A DNA stretch of 64,000 nt, from assembly GCA_037039925.1 (NCBI GenBank), contig JAXRKP010001461.1, forward strand, positions 59,512 to 123,511, read 5' to 3'. Below the pieces are notes generated by a model that was given only the letters and a program-made list of their open reading frames with translations, made no database searches and had not been told where the DNA came from. Positions 15,001 through 30,000 of the stretch are shown one piece after another (position 1 is the stretch's first letter; each line of letters begins with the position of its first letter). A program made the position numbers and the translations under genes. The stretch is from Doris montereyensis (lineage: Eukaryota > Mollusca > Gastropoda > Nudibranchia > Dorididae).

Positions 15001-18000
15001 TCAGGGTTTTTAGTAGGATTTAAAATTTGTGTCCAGACGGCCCGGTAAACAGCTAAGAAACGTTGACAGCGGTCAGAGCGTTGTGATCTGCATCTGGGAT
15101 CTCCTTTCTATTGTCCGTCTTTGATAAGACTAGGGGTTGATCCACCTATCTGGACCAGGGTGGTGGGTTTTACTCAAGCACCGAGCCAAGTCCCCTGCTT
15201 GCTAGGTCAGCAATATGCCTCATGACCAATTGAAAGGGTCATTTCAATAGTGTGTCTGTGTCCATTTTCATGAAAAACGAGACAGAGAGATAATCCAAGG
15301 GAAGAAAAGGAAAACATCCTTCCTGAAAAGTGTGAAAATGATATGATGAAAACACATCAAGTTCACAGCCGTTTGAAACTTGGAATTCGCAAAGGAGTGC
15401 CAAAGTCCATGATTTTTGTAATTTTTCTCTAAATGACTTAGGCACACTATTGAAATGATCCCTTCAATTATCCCCTTACAAATACACAATCAGTGTCAAT
15501 CTTCAACTGGAATGGAATGGAATGGAATGGAATGAATTGAAATGAAATAAAATGGAATGAAATGAAATAAAATGGAATGAAATGAAATGAAATGAAAAAA
15601 ATAACTTGCCTCCTTGGCCAATTTGTCCACCATTCCCCTGTGTTCCCTTTCCTTGAAGTAGATGAGACTCTCCACCTCACCCTCATCCAGTGTCTCTCTG
15701 TGGAAGAGAATTGTTTCACTGAACTTTATTCCATCTACTACAATTGACCATCTCAGTTTGTTTGTTGTTTCCTGGAAGAATACCCTGTCAGTTTGTTTGT
15801 TGTTTCCTGGAAGAATACCCTGTCAGTTTGTTTGTTGTTTCCTGGAAGAATACCCTGTCAGTTTGTTTGTTGTTTCCTGGAAGAATACCCTGTCAGTTTG
15901 TTTGTTGTTTTTCCTGGAAGAATACCCTGTCAGTTTGTTTGTTGTTTCCTGGAAGAATACCCTGTTAGTTTGTTTGTTGTTTCCTGGAAGAATACCCTGT
16001 CAGTCACATCAACCCTGTCAGTTTGTTTGTTGTTTCCTGGAAGAATAGTCAGTCACAAACCGTGTAAGTCCAATTTTGGATGTTTTGAGAAAATCAAAGA
16101 CAAAGATGCTACGCTTTTTAATCTGTTTTCACAGACATACACGGTTTGCAAGTGTCAAAACCAGACCCAATACGGATACACGGATTGCTCATATGGTTAA
16201 TATCTGGGGTTCTATTGGTTCTTGTGCCACGGAAACTGGACGAATCATCTTATATACTATGTTAAAAAAGCAAAAAAATAAGATGTTACTAATTTTAGAC
16301 TTACACAGTTTGCGACGTTCACCGTTGATATGCCATGTGGGGATCTCAGGGTGAATCAAGAGGAAACAGCAAGATGGAAAACCACATGTAAAAGAGTAAA
16401 AGGGAAAGAAAAAGGACCTATCAGTAGGAACGAAAAAAGTAATGAGCACAATGGGTTCACTCACTGTTCCAAGGCATCTCTCATCGTCTCGTCTTTGTCC
16501 ACGACAACTTCCTGTCTGGCTTCTTCTATGGAGGCAAACTCCGACAGCATCACTTTCATGGCATCTGGTGGATGATTGGAAGGAAAAAAATAAATTTGTT
16601 TTTAAACCTTTAGTGACTTTTTCATACTTAATGCATTGAATGTACCATTTTGCCTTCAGAAAAACAAATATTCTCTTACCACTACTATCCCTAACTTCCT
16701 GACCAATATACAGTAGCAGCCGTCTGAGGACATGTTGCCTAACACCCCAGTTCATCTACCAGCATGCTTACTCAGGGTACAACATTTTTTCTATATAAAT
16801 TGGCCCCTCGACAGCATGACTGGATTGGCTAACAAGATGGGTTTTTTTACTGACGCCTAACTTGTCAAAGTTGTCAAGACGGATGTCTCTTTTCACAGAT
16901 TTCAAACAGGAAGGCAGTTCAACTAAACAAGATGTGTAGATGGCCAAGCCGAGCTTCTCAGCTGTAATAAAGAGATGCTGATAGCAAACTCTATCCGACA
17001 GACGAAAAAGTGTATATGTCATCGCCCTCATCACGTACTGGCGTAAGCGCCACTTTGCCTGAAATTGAGTTACGGTACCATCGTAGCGTGATTCCAAGTC
17101 TACATCCTCTCAAATTGTGGTATCGATACCTTCATTGGTTACTGAGATACACAGGTGGTATGTGGTGTAACGTAATCAGCCATTTTTAATTGTATCATAT
17201 CACGTACTAGCGTAAGGACCGTTAATTATGTTACTTCGTGAAAACAACTGGCACCATATTGCACTTTCGTTCTGACACCCCGTACTAGTACTAGCGTAAG
17301 CGCTTCTTTTTAAAGGCATTGAATAAGGAATATACCTGACAAACAGGAATAAAAATACCCATAACCTCCACCTATTTTTGTGACATCATCCTTTTCCGGT
17401 TATCTACCACCTGCTGCCAGACGACAACTTGCATCTTGACTTTGATATTGTTTTCAACGCCATTGAATAAGATTAAGGTAAGGAATCATAATGGTGCTTA
17501 TAAATAAAACTACATGCATGTTGTAGCTAGATATATGTTCGTGGGGATTTCGGCAAAGCGTGTTGTGTGTAGCTTGTGAGTGGAGAAATGCACCTCGTTT
17601 CATTGGATGTGCCTGTGTGCTGGAGCACGGACATGATCTTACCACCCTCTGCACCCCTACCCCACCCCATCTCCACGCACTCGCCCTCCCTTTGGCACAA
17701 AATGCGCACGCTGGAATCATCGCCGTTTTAAGTGACACATCCCATTAACTATGGGAAGAAACGAACATCCCTGATAATTAATTCATGTGAATTTAAAGTC
17801 CCACCCCCCACACATCCCAAATGAAAATATTGGTTATCTTTATCAGTTATGATTTGAGATTGTGATCCCTTCATTATATTTAGCATATACATGTGGGGAG
17901 ACTGAATTGATTTAAAAGGCGTCTCCATACATGATTCAATACTGTCAATGGGTGTACACTGATTCAATACTGTGTCAATGGGTGTCAATGGGTGTATGCC

Positions 18001-21000
18001 TGTGTCAATGGGTGTATGCCTGTGTCAATGGGTGTATGTCTGTGTCAATGGGTGTATGTCTGTGTCAATGGGTGTATGTCTGTGTCAATGGATGTATGTC
18101 TGTGTCAATGGGTGTATGTCTGTGTCAATGGGTGTATGATGGGTGTATGTCTGTGTCTGGGTGTATGTCTGTGTCAATGGGTGTATGACTGTGTCAGTGG
18201 GTGAATGTCTGTGTCAATGGGTGTATGTCTGTGTCAATGGGTGTATGCCTGTGTCAATGGGTGTATGTCTGTGTCAATGGGTGTATGCCTGTGTAAATGG
18301 GTGTATGCCTGTGTCAATGGGTGTATGTCTGTGTAAATGGATGTATGTCTGTGTCAATGGGTGTATGCCTGTGTCAATGTGTCTGTGTAAATGGGTGTAT
18401 GCCTGTGTCAATGGGGTATGTCTGTGTAAATGGATGTCATGTCTGTGTCAATGGGTGTATGTCTGTGTCAATGGGTGTATGCCTGTGTCAATGGGTGACA
18501 CAAGTATGTGTGCATATTAAATTATGTCTACGTACCGCAATGTAATTTCTTTACAGACATACCAAAGTCATCTCACCTTATGTCTCTGTAAAATATTTGT
18601 CTAACATTTTATAGCTGACAAAGATATAAAGCAAAATAATAGTGACACAAGGAAACATTATTTGGCATTGAAAAATGCTTGTGACTTTGCTCACCAAGGA
18701 CTTCTTGCTTGCGTACATTTTGAAGTTCTTCCCACCTGACGGCAAACAGATCATCTTCTCTCATTCTGTGGATTGACAATAAACCAAATAAACCAAGGAA
18801 AAACTCTCAACCAAGAGATTTAGCTAAGTGAATTATAAATAAAAAAATAGATTACATCCCAGGTTAATATCAAGTATGATTACTAGATTGAGTTAATACT
18901 CGATACTGTGGTTAAGTGAGTAGGTGTGAATGATACTGTTTGAACTTTTAATCATAAAACATGTTGAAAATGGTGGCTTGTGTCGATGAAAATTCTACCC
19001 AAACACAGGAAACAATGAAATTTACTTTCATTAACCGTTACTGTTGGTAGAAAGATTCCTCACAATGAATACGATGTTGGGATCTTTTTGAACCTACATG
19101 CAAAATATGTAACTCTTAGTGGCCTAGACACAGAGCCTTTGACAAACAAAGAGTGACCAACTCAGAATTATATACACAGATGTAGAGTTGAAGTTTGTGC
19201 TTCCCAAGTTGACACGAGTACGGTGTCGTCGACGCAATGTCTCCCTCTCCTTGCATGTTGGGAATCAGTGGCCCTTTCACTCTTTTACATGTGGTCTTCC
19301 ATCTTGCTGTTTCCTCTTGATTCACCCTGAGATCACCACATGGCATATCAATGGTGAAAGTCGCAAAGACAGTATAGATCCCATGAACCCCATAGAGACA
19401 GAAGTCATCTCAATTTCTGTAGCATCCAGCGGAAGAGGTGACAGTAAATGGCCTCCCTGACGAGATGTTAGCTGACACTGGTACTCATTCGCGCCTGGGT
19501 TGAAATTTCGATTTGATTTAATTTGATTTTACCCAGTTGAGAACAATGTTCTACCTGTCGGACACGATATTAGATCTTGCAATGCTAGGATTTGAACAAA
19601 AGACCTCTACAACGCCAAAATCAACAGGATGACAGACAAGATAAAACACGACAAGAAGAAAGGGAGAAAACCTTCAATGTGTCCAGCCTCATAGTGACAT
19701 CACATCACTGAGTGGCCATCTTGAGAGAAACAGTGTCAATAGCCACAAAACTCCCAGTGTAAGATGACACTGTTCTAAACAACAGCGTTGTTTAGGGGAA
19801 AATACATTTCCTTCATCACGACCAGAGATCTTGAGATTTAGTGGGACTCATTTGTGGCTGCTACATTGCCGGATTTGAGACTGTCATGTCCTGGCTTAAA
19901 ATTCCAAATTTAGCGTTTAAGGTGGGGGGGCGGAGCGGAGCGATGAAGGCTATTTTACCATAAATGGGACAAATCTTGTTTATTGCACTACTGGATGGAG
20001 CATTCCCTTCACATTGATACTATAAAAAAGCTCAGTATCGATTCTTTCATTTCATACGATATTTTTAGAAACAATACGGCCTTACCTTCAACACATCGGT
20101 TGTGCTAAAGTATAACAAGCTGGTACTCATTTTAATCATCCCAAAGTACTCTATATGAAAAATATACTTTGAGGAATTAATCTACAATATTAGCTAAGAT
20201 CTGCTGAAAATTACGGGAGACGTTCTGCACCTGTTATAAGAAAAATACCCTCTGACATGAGTAAAAGGGACCCGGAGCAGTTGAAATAGGGTCGACAAGA
20301 AGAATTTGAGAGCGTTTCAAGTTGTATGACGGTTCAAAGTATTACACTATTATTTTTAGGTTTATATGCGAAGAAACATTCAAATAAAGAAAAAAAATGT
20401 TTTAAGTTGCAATTTTCTCAAAATGTTATTTTTTTACTGCTCTTTGCGCTCTACTTTTTTTTTATTTATCGTCTTATTGCCCCTAAATTTAGTATATAGC
20501 ATATACGAAGTAATACAAAATTTTACCCAATAGCAATTTTTGATATTTCTTCAAATTTTGCAAAATATTTTTTGTGTGATTAAATTTGCCAAAAATTGGA
20601 AAAAGTGATATTTTCTTCATAATAACTGACCAACTCAATTCTTGAGTATTACTGTCAGCGTGCAGCATATTATGATACTTAATTCTATTTCTTTGAAGCC
20701 TTCAGTGCCACTGTCCAGTAAAAATTTTTGTTAGCAGTTTGTTCCATGGCCACATTGTACTAGCTTTTTAATTTGCTTTGATTTTACCAACGTCCAAATG
20801 ATTTGTCAACACGCACAGAGCATTGTGATCTATGAGACCTCCTTTTATGGTCTGTCTGTCTGTCTCCCACGGGACTAAGTGCCGATTGCCCTACCTGAAC
20901 CGGGGGCGTGGGTTTTTTCAGCCTGTCGGGCACAAACCCACGACCTTTTGGTTGAGGGTTGTCTCTAGACCACCAAGTTCCCCCCTTTTGTAAAAGACCA

Positions 21001-24000
21001 AAATGAGAGCAGACGTCTGTCATTGTTTGTAAATGCGGTGGAAGGCCGTCACCGATGCCATGATCTGACAAAATCAGCTGATGATAATAACAATGATGAT
21101 GATGATGACGTGTCAATGATGTTCAAATAGAACAAAAGTGGCTTACCTTTCCCGGTCCAACTCCTCCAGAAGGATTTCCGTTTCTTTGGCCTTGGTGTTG
21201 TAGTCCAACAGCTCTGCCAGGAGGTTGGCGACACCTTTCTCAACTACACAAAAATTTAAAAAAAACAAAACAAAAAGACGATGGAATGAAACATGTCAAT
21301 ACACAAATTCCTTTACAAAAAAAAAGAAGAAAAAGAAGTAAAATTCCTTCAAGGCCATTAAGGCTCATAGAGTCGGAGCTAATCCCGGTTTCTGTAGCAT
21401 GAAGCGGAACAGGTGATAATAATGATTTCCTGGACATGATGCTAGTCTCACACAGGCTTTTACTCCGAAGCTAACATTTGCACCTGAGTCAAGGGGGCAC
21501 GGCACCTGGACTGGCAAGTTTTGGACCAAAAGGTTAATTTTCTGTTCTTTGCATTTTCGGGTAGAATAATCATTTATCTACAATGTTCATATGACGTATA
21601 ATTTTTTTTTTTACAAAATATTTTAAAGGCGAAGGTAGATTTTGACATAAATTACCCTAACACTGACTGAGAAGATAGCAGTAAAAACCCATATATTGGC
21701 GGTTAATCGCAACAAATGTGGTTTTAATTGCCAAACACCGACTTGACCTCATTTCTGCCGACACCGATCGACGCTTGCCCATCACTGTGAGATATAAGAG
21801 GCGTTGCGCGTCAGTGTGTATGTAAACACACGCACAAGCATAGGATATAGAAGAAAAAACAAGAAACTGGTCATTTCGACATGTTTTCATGACAGTGCAC
21901 ATCTAAATATAGATTTATAATCCTATTTACACAAGTAACAATGCCAGGGACTGTCGAAAGAGTACGAGGGCTGCTACAAGGGAAACCCGTCTGAAGTCTT
22001 TTATTTGTGGTATTTTCTTTTGATTTTTTTACTTGCATTTTCTCCAAATGTAGTTTTTCCACACTAAAAATCTATCAAACGATTTGTCTTATATTTGGCA
22101 CACAGGTGTCTCTTGTCAATGTTAACAGACGGTCGTCAGTTTTTATTTATAGTAATTTAAAACTTTTTTTGGTAATAAAAATGCCGTCTTTGAACAGCAC
22201 GATATATAGTATTTTCAAAAATTCATTAAGAAAAAACTATCCAAAATACAACAAAAAAAAACTGGACGTCACTCATTGGAAAAGACGATCTGCACAGGCT
22301 TTGAGTGATTTTATTTTTAAATAAGGAAGGAGATAGATTTTGAAAATTGAGTCAAAATCCAAGATGGCTGAGCTGTTTCTATGGCAACCAAGGATGCTAC
22401 AAAAAGTTTTCAATGATATAGGATGAGTGTATTTTGGCAGTTACTCATGCATACTAAATGCAAGCACTTAACTCAGATCTGACAAACAAATCACTTGATG
22501 AAATGTTGTCACTTAGCAGATCTGACTAGGTGAAACTTTGCTATTGCACATCAAAACCTTTTGCCAAAACACTCATCAGATCTGACGTTGGATGACACTG
22601 TTTTGTGCATCAAACCTAGAGCACAATAGCAAATCAATCTGACAGGATCAATAGGATGATGAGTTGGTATCAACCTGGATTCTTGATGGAAGCACTCATC
22701 AGATCTGACAGGTGAACAGCTTATGAGTTGGCATCAAACCTAGATGTGAAATCTGGAAGCACTCATCAGATCTAACAGGTGAATAGCCTGATGAGTTGGC
22801 ATCAAACCTTGATGTAAGCTTGGATGGAAGCACAATCAGATCTGAACAAAACAATGAGTTGGAAAACCTGGATGTAAGGCATGGAAGCACTCATCAGATC
22901 TGACAGGTGAACAGCTGAATGAGTTGGCATCAAAGATGGATGTATAGGCTTGCAATCATCAGATGATCAAAACCTCAATAGATGAAGCACTAAGTCAGGA
23001 TGAACACTGCATCAAAATGTAAGGCATGGAAGCACTCATCAGATCTGACAGGTGAATAGCGCTTGATGAGTTGGCATCAAACCTGGATGTAAGGCATGGA
23101 AGCACTCATCAGATCTGACAGGATCAAACCTGATGTAAGCCATGAGGATTGAGCGCTCAAGATTCTGGAAGCACTCATCAGATTGACAGGTTCTGAGTTG
23201 GCATCAAAGATGTATGGAAGCACTCATCAGAAAGGTGAGCAGCGCTTGATGAGTTGGTATCAAACCTGGATGTAAATCTGGAAGCACTCATCAGATCCAG
23301 GAGAAAGCGCTTGATGAATCAAACCTGGATGGACAGCACTCAAGATCCTGGATGAGTTGGCATCAAACCTGGAAACTGGAAGCACTCATCAGATGACAGG
23401 TGAACAGAATTTGATGAGTTGGCATCAAACCTAGATGGCCATGGAAGCACTCATCAGATCTGACCGTGATGAGTTGGTCAAACTAACAAGGAAGCACTCA
23501 TCAGATCTCAGGCGAACAAAACAATGAGTTATCAAAACCTGGATTCATGGAAAATGACAAACAGCGCTTGATGAGTTGGCATCAAACCTGGATGTTGGAA
23601 GCACTCATCAGATCTAACAGGTGAATACATGAGTTGGCATCAAACCAGATTATCCTGAATAGCTCATCAGATTGACAGATGAAAGCGCTTGAAAGTGAGT
23701 GGCATCAAACCTGGATGTAAGCCATGGAAGCACTCATCAGATCTGACAGGTGGAACAGCCTTGATGAGTTGGCATCAAACCTAGATGTCATGAAGCACTC
23801 AGATCTGATGACCTCCTGGATAGATGAAGCACCATCAGATCTGACAGGTGAACAGCGCTTGATGAGTTGGCATCAAACCTGGATGTAAGGCATGGAAGCA
23901 CTCATCAGATTTGTAGCGCAAGTGGATTTGTTGGAAGCACTCATCAGATCTGACAGGTGAACAGTTGGCATCAAACCTAGATAACCAAGCCATGGAAGCA

Positions 24001-27000
24001 CTCATCAGATCTAACAGGTGAATAGCGCTTGATGAGTTGGCATCAAACCTGAGTGGGCATCAAAATGTAAGCCATGAAGCACTCATCAGATCTGACAATC
24101 AAACCTGGATGTAAGCCATGGAAGCACTCATCAGATCTGACAGGTGAATAGCTTGATGAGTTGCATGATGTTGGTACTCAAACTGACAGGTGAATAGCGC
24201 TGAAGTTCATGGAAGCATGGAAGCACTCATCATATCTGACAGGCGAATAGCACTTGATGAGTTGGTATCAAACCTGGATGTAGCCATGGAAGCACTTCAG
24301 ATCTGACCAAACCTGGATGTAAGCCATAAACTTGTCCAATTGCTTGGTTTTTTCTTAGGTCTGTGCCCGTTGAGTACTACAACACCTCACACCTGATCAC
24401 AAGATTCAAATAGTGAATTGCTGCACAGGTTGTTGCTACTTAACAACAGAGACAATTCATTTTTTCAAGGCTTGTCGCCGGATATGAGACTTGGGTTCAT
24501 TATTATGAACCAGAATGTCGAGAGGATTTATGATGGCGGCGCTGACAACGTCCATGCCATAAAAAAATCAAGACAAAAATTATGGCCACTATCATTTGGA
24601 ACAGTCAGTGCTTGTTGACTTTTTGCCAAGACAAGCAACAATGAATTCTGAAACAGACATTGAAAAGGTTTACAATAAGACTTTGAAGTATGAGACCTCA
24701 TTTGGAAATGGAGAAAGTTCTTTTTCATCACCATAATGCTCGCCCACACACGAGTATCATGACAAGGGAGGCAATCACTTCCTGCGGGTTGACAACCATG
24801 CTCCCATCTCCCTATTTGACAACATCTAGTTTCTTCTGACTTCCATCTATTCAGTCCACTGAAAGAAGCCTTGAAAGATCATCGATATGAAAACGACGAT
24901 GAGTTAAAGATTGCTCTAAAGAACTGAATTTCACAAGGCTGACATACATGGCCTAACTAAATGGTGGACACTAGCTATCGAAAGAGGTGAAGACTATGTA
25001 GAATAGTAGGGATTTGATCCCATATTGTGTGGCTTCAATTTGATGTATGATACTTACTATCGTATATATTCATCTTGTAGCAATAAACCAAAAAATGCAT
25101 TAATTATTGAGTGCCCCATGCCTTTCTCTTCTGATTGTTCCTACAGGGCTTAAATATTATTTCATATCCTTATTGGTGACTTTGACAGGTCCTTTGCCTA
25201 AATGTTTTCCTTTAAAAAATGTCTTTTAAAGTTTCATGTAAAGATAAAATCTTCAACCATTATCATTCTCAAAGTGCAAACTTACGATCTAAGAGATAGC
25301 TCAGGAATTCTTTTCTCTCACTCTCTTTCTTGTTCGATAGGTCATCGAGATCTCTGGAAATCTGATCTTGGTTCTTGGTTCTGTGATGGAAAGGCCCTTA
25401 AATAAAATGAAGCTAGCTTGTGATGGAAAGGCCCTTGAATTAAATGAAAGCAATAGCTTGTGATGAAAGGCCCTTGAATTGGAAAGGCCCTTGAATGAAA
25501 TGAAAGCAATAGTGATGGAAAGGCCCTTGAATTAAATGAAAGCAATAGCTAGTGATGGAAAGGCCCTTGAATTAAATGAAAGCAATAGTTGTGATGGAAA
25601 GGCCCTGAATTAAATGAAAGCAATAGCTAGTGATGGAAGGCCCTTGAATTAAATGAAAGCAATAGTTGTGATAGAAAGGCCCTTGAATGAAAAGCAATAG
25701 CTAGTGATGGAAAGGCCCTTGAATTAAATGAAAGCAATAATTGTGATAGAAAGGCCCTTGAATGAAATGAAAGCAATAGCTAATGATGGAAAGGCCTTGA
25801 ATTGAATGAAATGAAAGCAATAGCTAGTGATAGAAAGGCCCTTGAATTAAATGAAAGCAATAGCTAGTGATGGAAAGGCCCTTGAAAGAATTAAATGAAA
25901 GCAATAGCTAGTGATGGAAAGGCCCATTGAATGAAATGAAAGCAATAGCTAGTGATGGAAATGAATGAAATGAAAGCAATAGCTATGGAAAACATTTCAA
26001 ACAATATCAAAGATCTGAAAACACTCCCAATGATGTCAAAGATCTAAAAAACTCCCAAATAATGTCAAAGTTCTAAAAACATTGCATATTATGTTAAAGT
26101 TCTCTAAACACTCCCAACAATGTGAAAGATTTAAAATGCTCCCAATGATGCTCAAATTCTAAAAAACACCTGAATAATGTCAAGTTCTAAAAACACTCCA
26201 AAATAAGTCAATGTCAAAGATCTAAAATCATTACTCCAGTGATATCAAGGATAGTTAAAAAACATCCCCAATGATATCAAAGATATAAAACATTCCCAAT
26301 GATATCAAAGATATAAAACATTCCCAATGATGTCAAAGATATAAAAACATCCCCAATGATGTCAAAGTTCTAATAACCATTCCCAATGATGTTAAAGATA
26401 TAAAAACATCCCCAATGATATCAAAGATATAAAAACATTCAAAATGATGTCAAAGTTCTAATAACCATTCCCAATGATGTCAAAGTTCTCTAACCATTCC
26501 CAATGATGTCAAAGTTCTAATGCTCCCATGTTCTAATCTCCAATGATGTCAAAGTTCTAATAACCATTCCCAATGATGTCAAAGTTCTAAAACCATTCCC
26601 AATGATGTCAAAGTATAAAAACCTTCCCAATGATGTCAAAAGATATAAAAACATTCCCAATGATGTCAAAGTTTTAAAAACATTCCCAATGATGTTAATG
26701 TTAAACATTCCCAATGATGTCAAAGTTCTAAAAACACTCCCAATGATGTCAAAGATTCAAAAACACTCCCCAATGATGTCAAAGTTCTAATAACCACTCC
26801 CAAAGATGTCAACGTTCTAAAAACACTCCCAATGATGTCAAAGTTCAAATGAACACTCCCAATGATGTCAGTTCAAAGTTCAATGATGTCAAAGTTCAAA
26901 TGAACACTCCCAATGATGTCAAAGTTCTAATGAACCACTCCCAAAGATGTCAAAGTTCTAAGCTGTACTATAGTCGTTGATGGCAAAGTTCAAAAACTTT

Positions 27001-30000
27001 CATACCAAATATCACTAGCACAAGATGTCAAAGAATAAAACCTTCCCAATGATGTCTCATAGTTGACATGAGCTTCCTGTGATCATCAGCCCAATGATGC
27101 TAGTGAAAAAAGCATTCAATTCGGATGTCATAAGTCTTTCAAAGCTCTTCAAGCATGTCAAAGTTCAAATGATCTCCCAAAGATGATAAAAAGTTCAAAT
27201 GAATATATGGTTCAATGATTTTGATTTTGGTTCTCCCACATATGTCTAATGATGTCAAAGTTAAATGAACACTCTCAGGGTTTTCAGTAAGTTTGAACTT
27301 TTCCCGGATGGGTGACTCTTGTTGCATTGACACGAATGATGTCCGAATGATAGTCATAAGTCTGAATGACTCCCAAAGATGTCAAAGTTCCGAATGACTA
27401 TAGAAGCATAAAGCAGAGTGCATAGTTAAGCATACCAAGTATCACTAGCACAAGAGAAGAATAAGTCTGATTTGATATAGTTGACAAGAGCTTCCTGAGA
27501 TCATAAGTCTGAATGATAGCTGAAGCATAAGCTTCGAATGATACAGAAGTCTTTTACGTCTGAATGATATAGAAGCATAAGTCTAGCAAATGATAAAAAG
27601 AAGCATAATGGTTCAATGATTTTGAAGCATTAGTCTGACATGCTAGGGCGATCTCAGGGTTTTTAGTAGGAGTTTTTGCTTTTCCCGGATGGGTGACTTT
27701 TGTTGCATTGAGCATAAGTCCGAATGATAGAGAAGCATAAGTCTGAATGATAGAGAAGCATAAGTCTGAATGATAGAGAAGCATAAGTCTGAATGATATA
27801 GAAGCATAAGTCTGAATGATAGAGAAGCATAAGTCTGAATGATAGAGAAGCATAAGTCTGAATGATATAGAAGCATAAGTCTGAATGATAGAGAAGCATA
27901 AGTCTGAATGATAGAGAAGCATAAGTCTGAATGATAGAGAAGCAAAAGTCTGAATGATAGAGAAACATAAGTCTGAATGATATAGAAGCATAAGTCTGAA
28001 TGATAGAGAAGCATAAGTCTGAATGATAGAGAAGCATAAGTCTGAATGACAGAGAAGCATAAGTCTGAATGATAGAGAAGCAAAAGTCTGAATGATAGAG
28101 AAGCATAAGTCTGAATGATAGAGAAGCATAAGTCTGAATGATAGAGAAGCAAAAGTCTGAATGATAGAGAAGCAAAAGTCTGAATGATAGAGAAACATAA
28201 GAAATTGGAATGTCAGGCGTGACACCCTGGACAGCATTCATTTTTTGTTTTGTTTTTGTGAGTGCTGGACTAGAGGTACAGTTGTGAGTGCTGGACTAGA
28301 GGTACAGTTGTGAGTGCTGAATAGATACAGTTGTGAGTGCTGGACTAGAGGTCCCAGTCCTGAGTCTGAAGAAGGGGACTAGAGGAATGTGAGTACTGAA
28401 AAAGGGGACTAGATTCATTTTTGTGAGTTTTAAAAGTAGGGGACTAGAGGTACAGTTGTGAGTACTAGAGGTAGAAAAAGGGGACTAGAGGTACAGTTGT
28501 GAGTGCTGGACTAGAGGTACAGTTGTGAGTGCTAGACTAGAGGTATAGTTGTGAGTGCTAGAAAAAGGGGACTAGAGGTACAGTTGTGAGTGCTGGACTA
28601 GAGGTATAGTTGTGAGTGCTGGACTAGAGGTACAGTTGTGAGTGCTGGACTAGAGGTACAGTTGTGAGTACTAGCTAGAAAAAGTGGGACTAGAGGTACA
28701 GTTGTGAGTGCTAGAAAAAGGGGACTAGAGGTACAGTTGTGAGTACTAGAAAAAGGGGACTAGAGGTACAGTTGTGAGGGAAAAAGGGGACTAGAGGTAC
28801 AGTTGTGAGTGCTAGAAAAAGGGGACTAGAGGTACAGTTGTGAGTGCTAAGCATGGGAAAGTCTGTTGAAGTATTTCTCTGAATGAGAAGCAAGAGAAAA
28901 ACTGAATTGAAGAGAAAAAATTAAATTTGAATGAGAATCAAGAGAAAAACTGAATTTAAGTGAAAATTTAAATTTGAATGAGAATCAAGAGAAAAACTGA
29001 ATTTAATTGAAAAATCTAAATTTGAATGAGAAGCAAGAGAATAACCTGCAGCAGTACCTAAGAATCACCCCCCACCCCCCTCCCTCATATTTATCCCTAA
29101 AAATAGAACATTAGATCCCTTTTCTCTTCGCCAGTCCACTATAAAAACAGCAAACATCTTAAATAATCAATCTTCCTACGTATTCACTGATCACTCATGT
29201 CTAACATACCGCGATCAGGAGACAAAGTGTGATCATCATAAAATCAACAATATCAATATAGACACATGCGGGGTGATAAAAATACTGAAGAGTCTTCACA
29301 AACACAACACAAAAGGCCCAGACGATTTGATTTGATTTGATTTGATTTGATTTGATTTGATTTACCCACATCCACAACTAAAGTGGTCTCTGGGTTTTTG
29401 GTAGGATTTTTAATTTTGCCGTGACTGCCCTGTAAACAGCCAAGGGATCTTTAAAGTGCACAGAGTGTTGTGATCTGCACATGAGACCTCCTTTTATCGT
29501 CAGTCAGTCTCCAATGGGACTAGGTGTCGATCCACCTACCTGGACCAGGGGGGTAGATTTTACTCCAAAAAAAAATAGAGAAAAATTTTCAACCTTCGGC
29601 GGGGCTCGAACCCACTATCTTTTGGTTGAGAGGCCGACACCTTGCCTCTGGACTACAGAGTCCCTTTGACCCAGACAGAGCTAGCCCCAGTTCTGACCCT
29701 ATTATTCCAAGCATCAGTTGATCAGGGTATGGTATCGGAAGACTGAGAGAAGCACACATTTTATGCCAATCTATAAGAAAAGTGACAAATGTGCCGTTAA
29801 AAACTACCACCCGGTCTCCCTAACATCAATCTGATGCCAAATACTAGAACACCTCATTTCTAGCACCCTTATAAACCATTTTGAACAACAACAACTAGCT
29901 TATAAACCATTTTGAACAACAACAACTAGAACACCTAATTTCTAGCACCCTTATAAACCATTTTGAACAACAACAACTAGAACACCTAATTTCTAGCACC

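Noticed and set aside
17931..18545. Cys/Val-rich frames
   Set aside because: Readings of the 20-bp array.
27554..28241. Long minus frames of SIIQTYASLSF-type repeats
   Set aside because: Readings of the 23-bp array in different frames.
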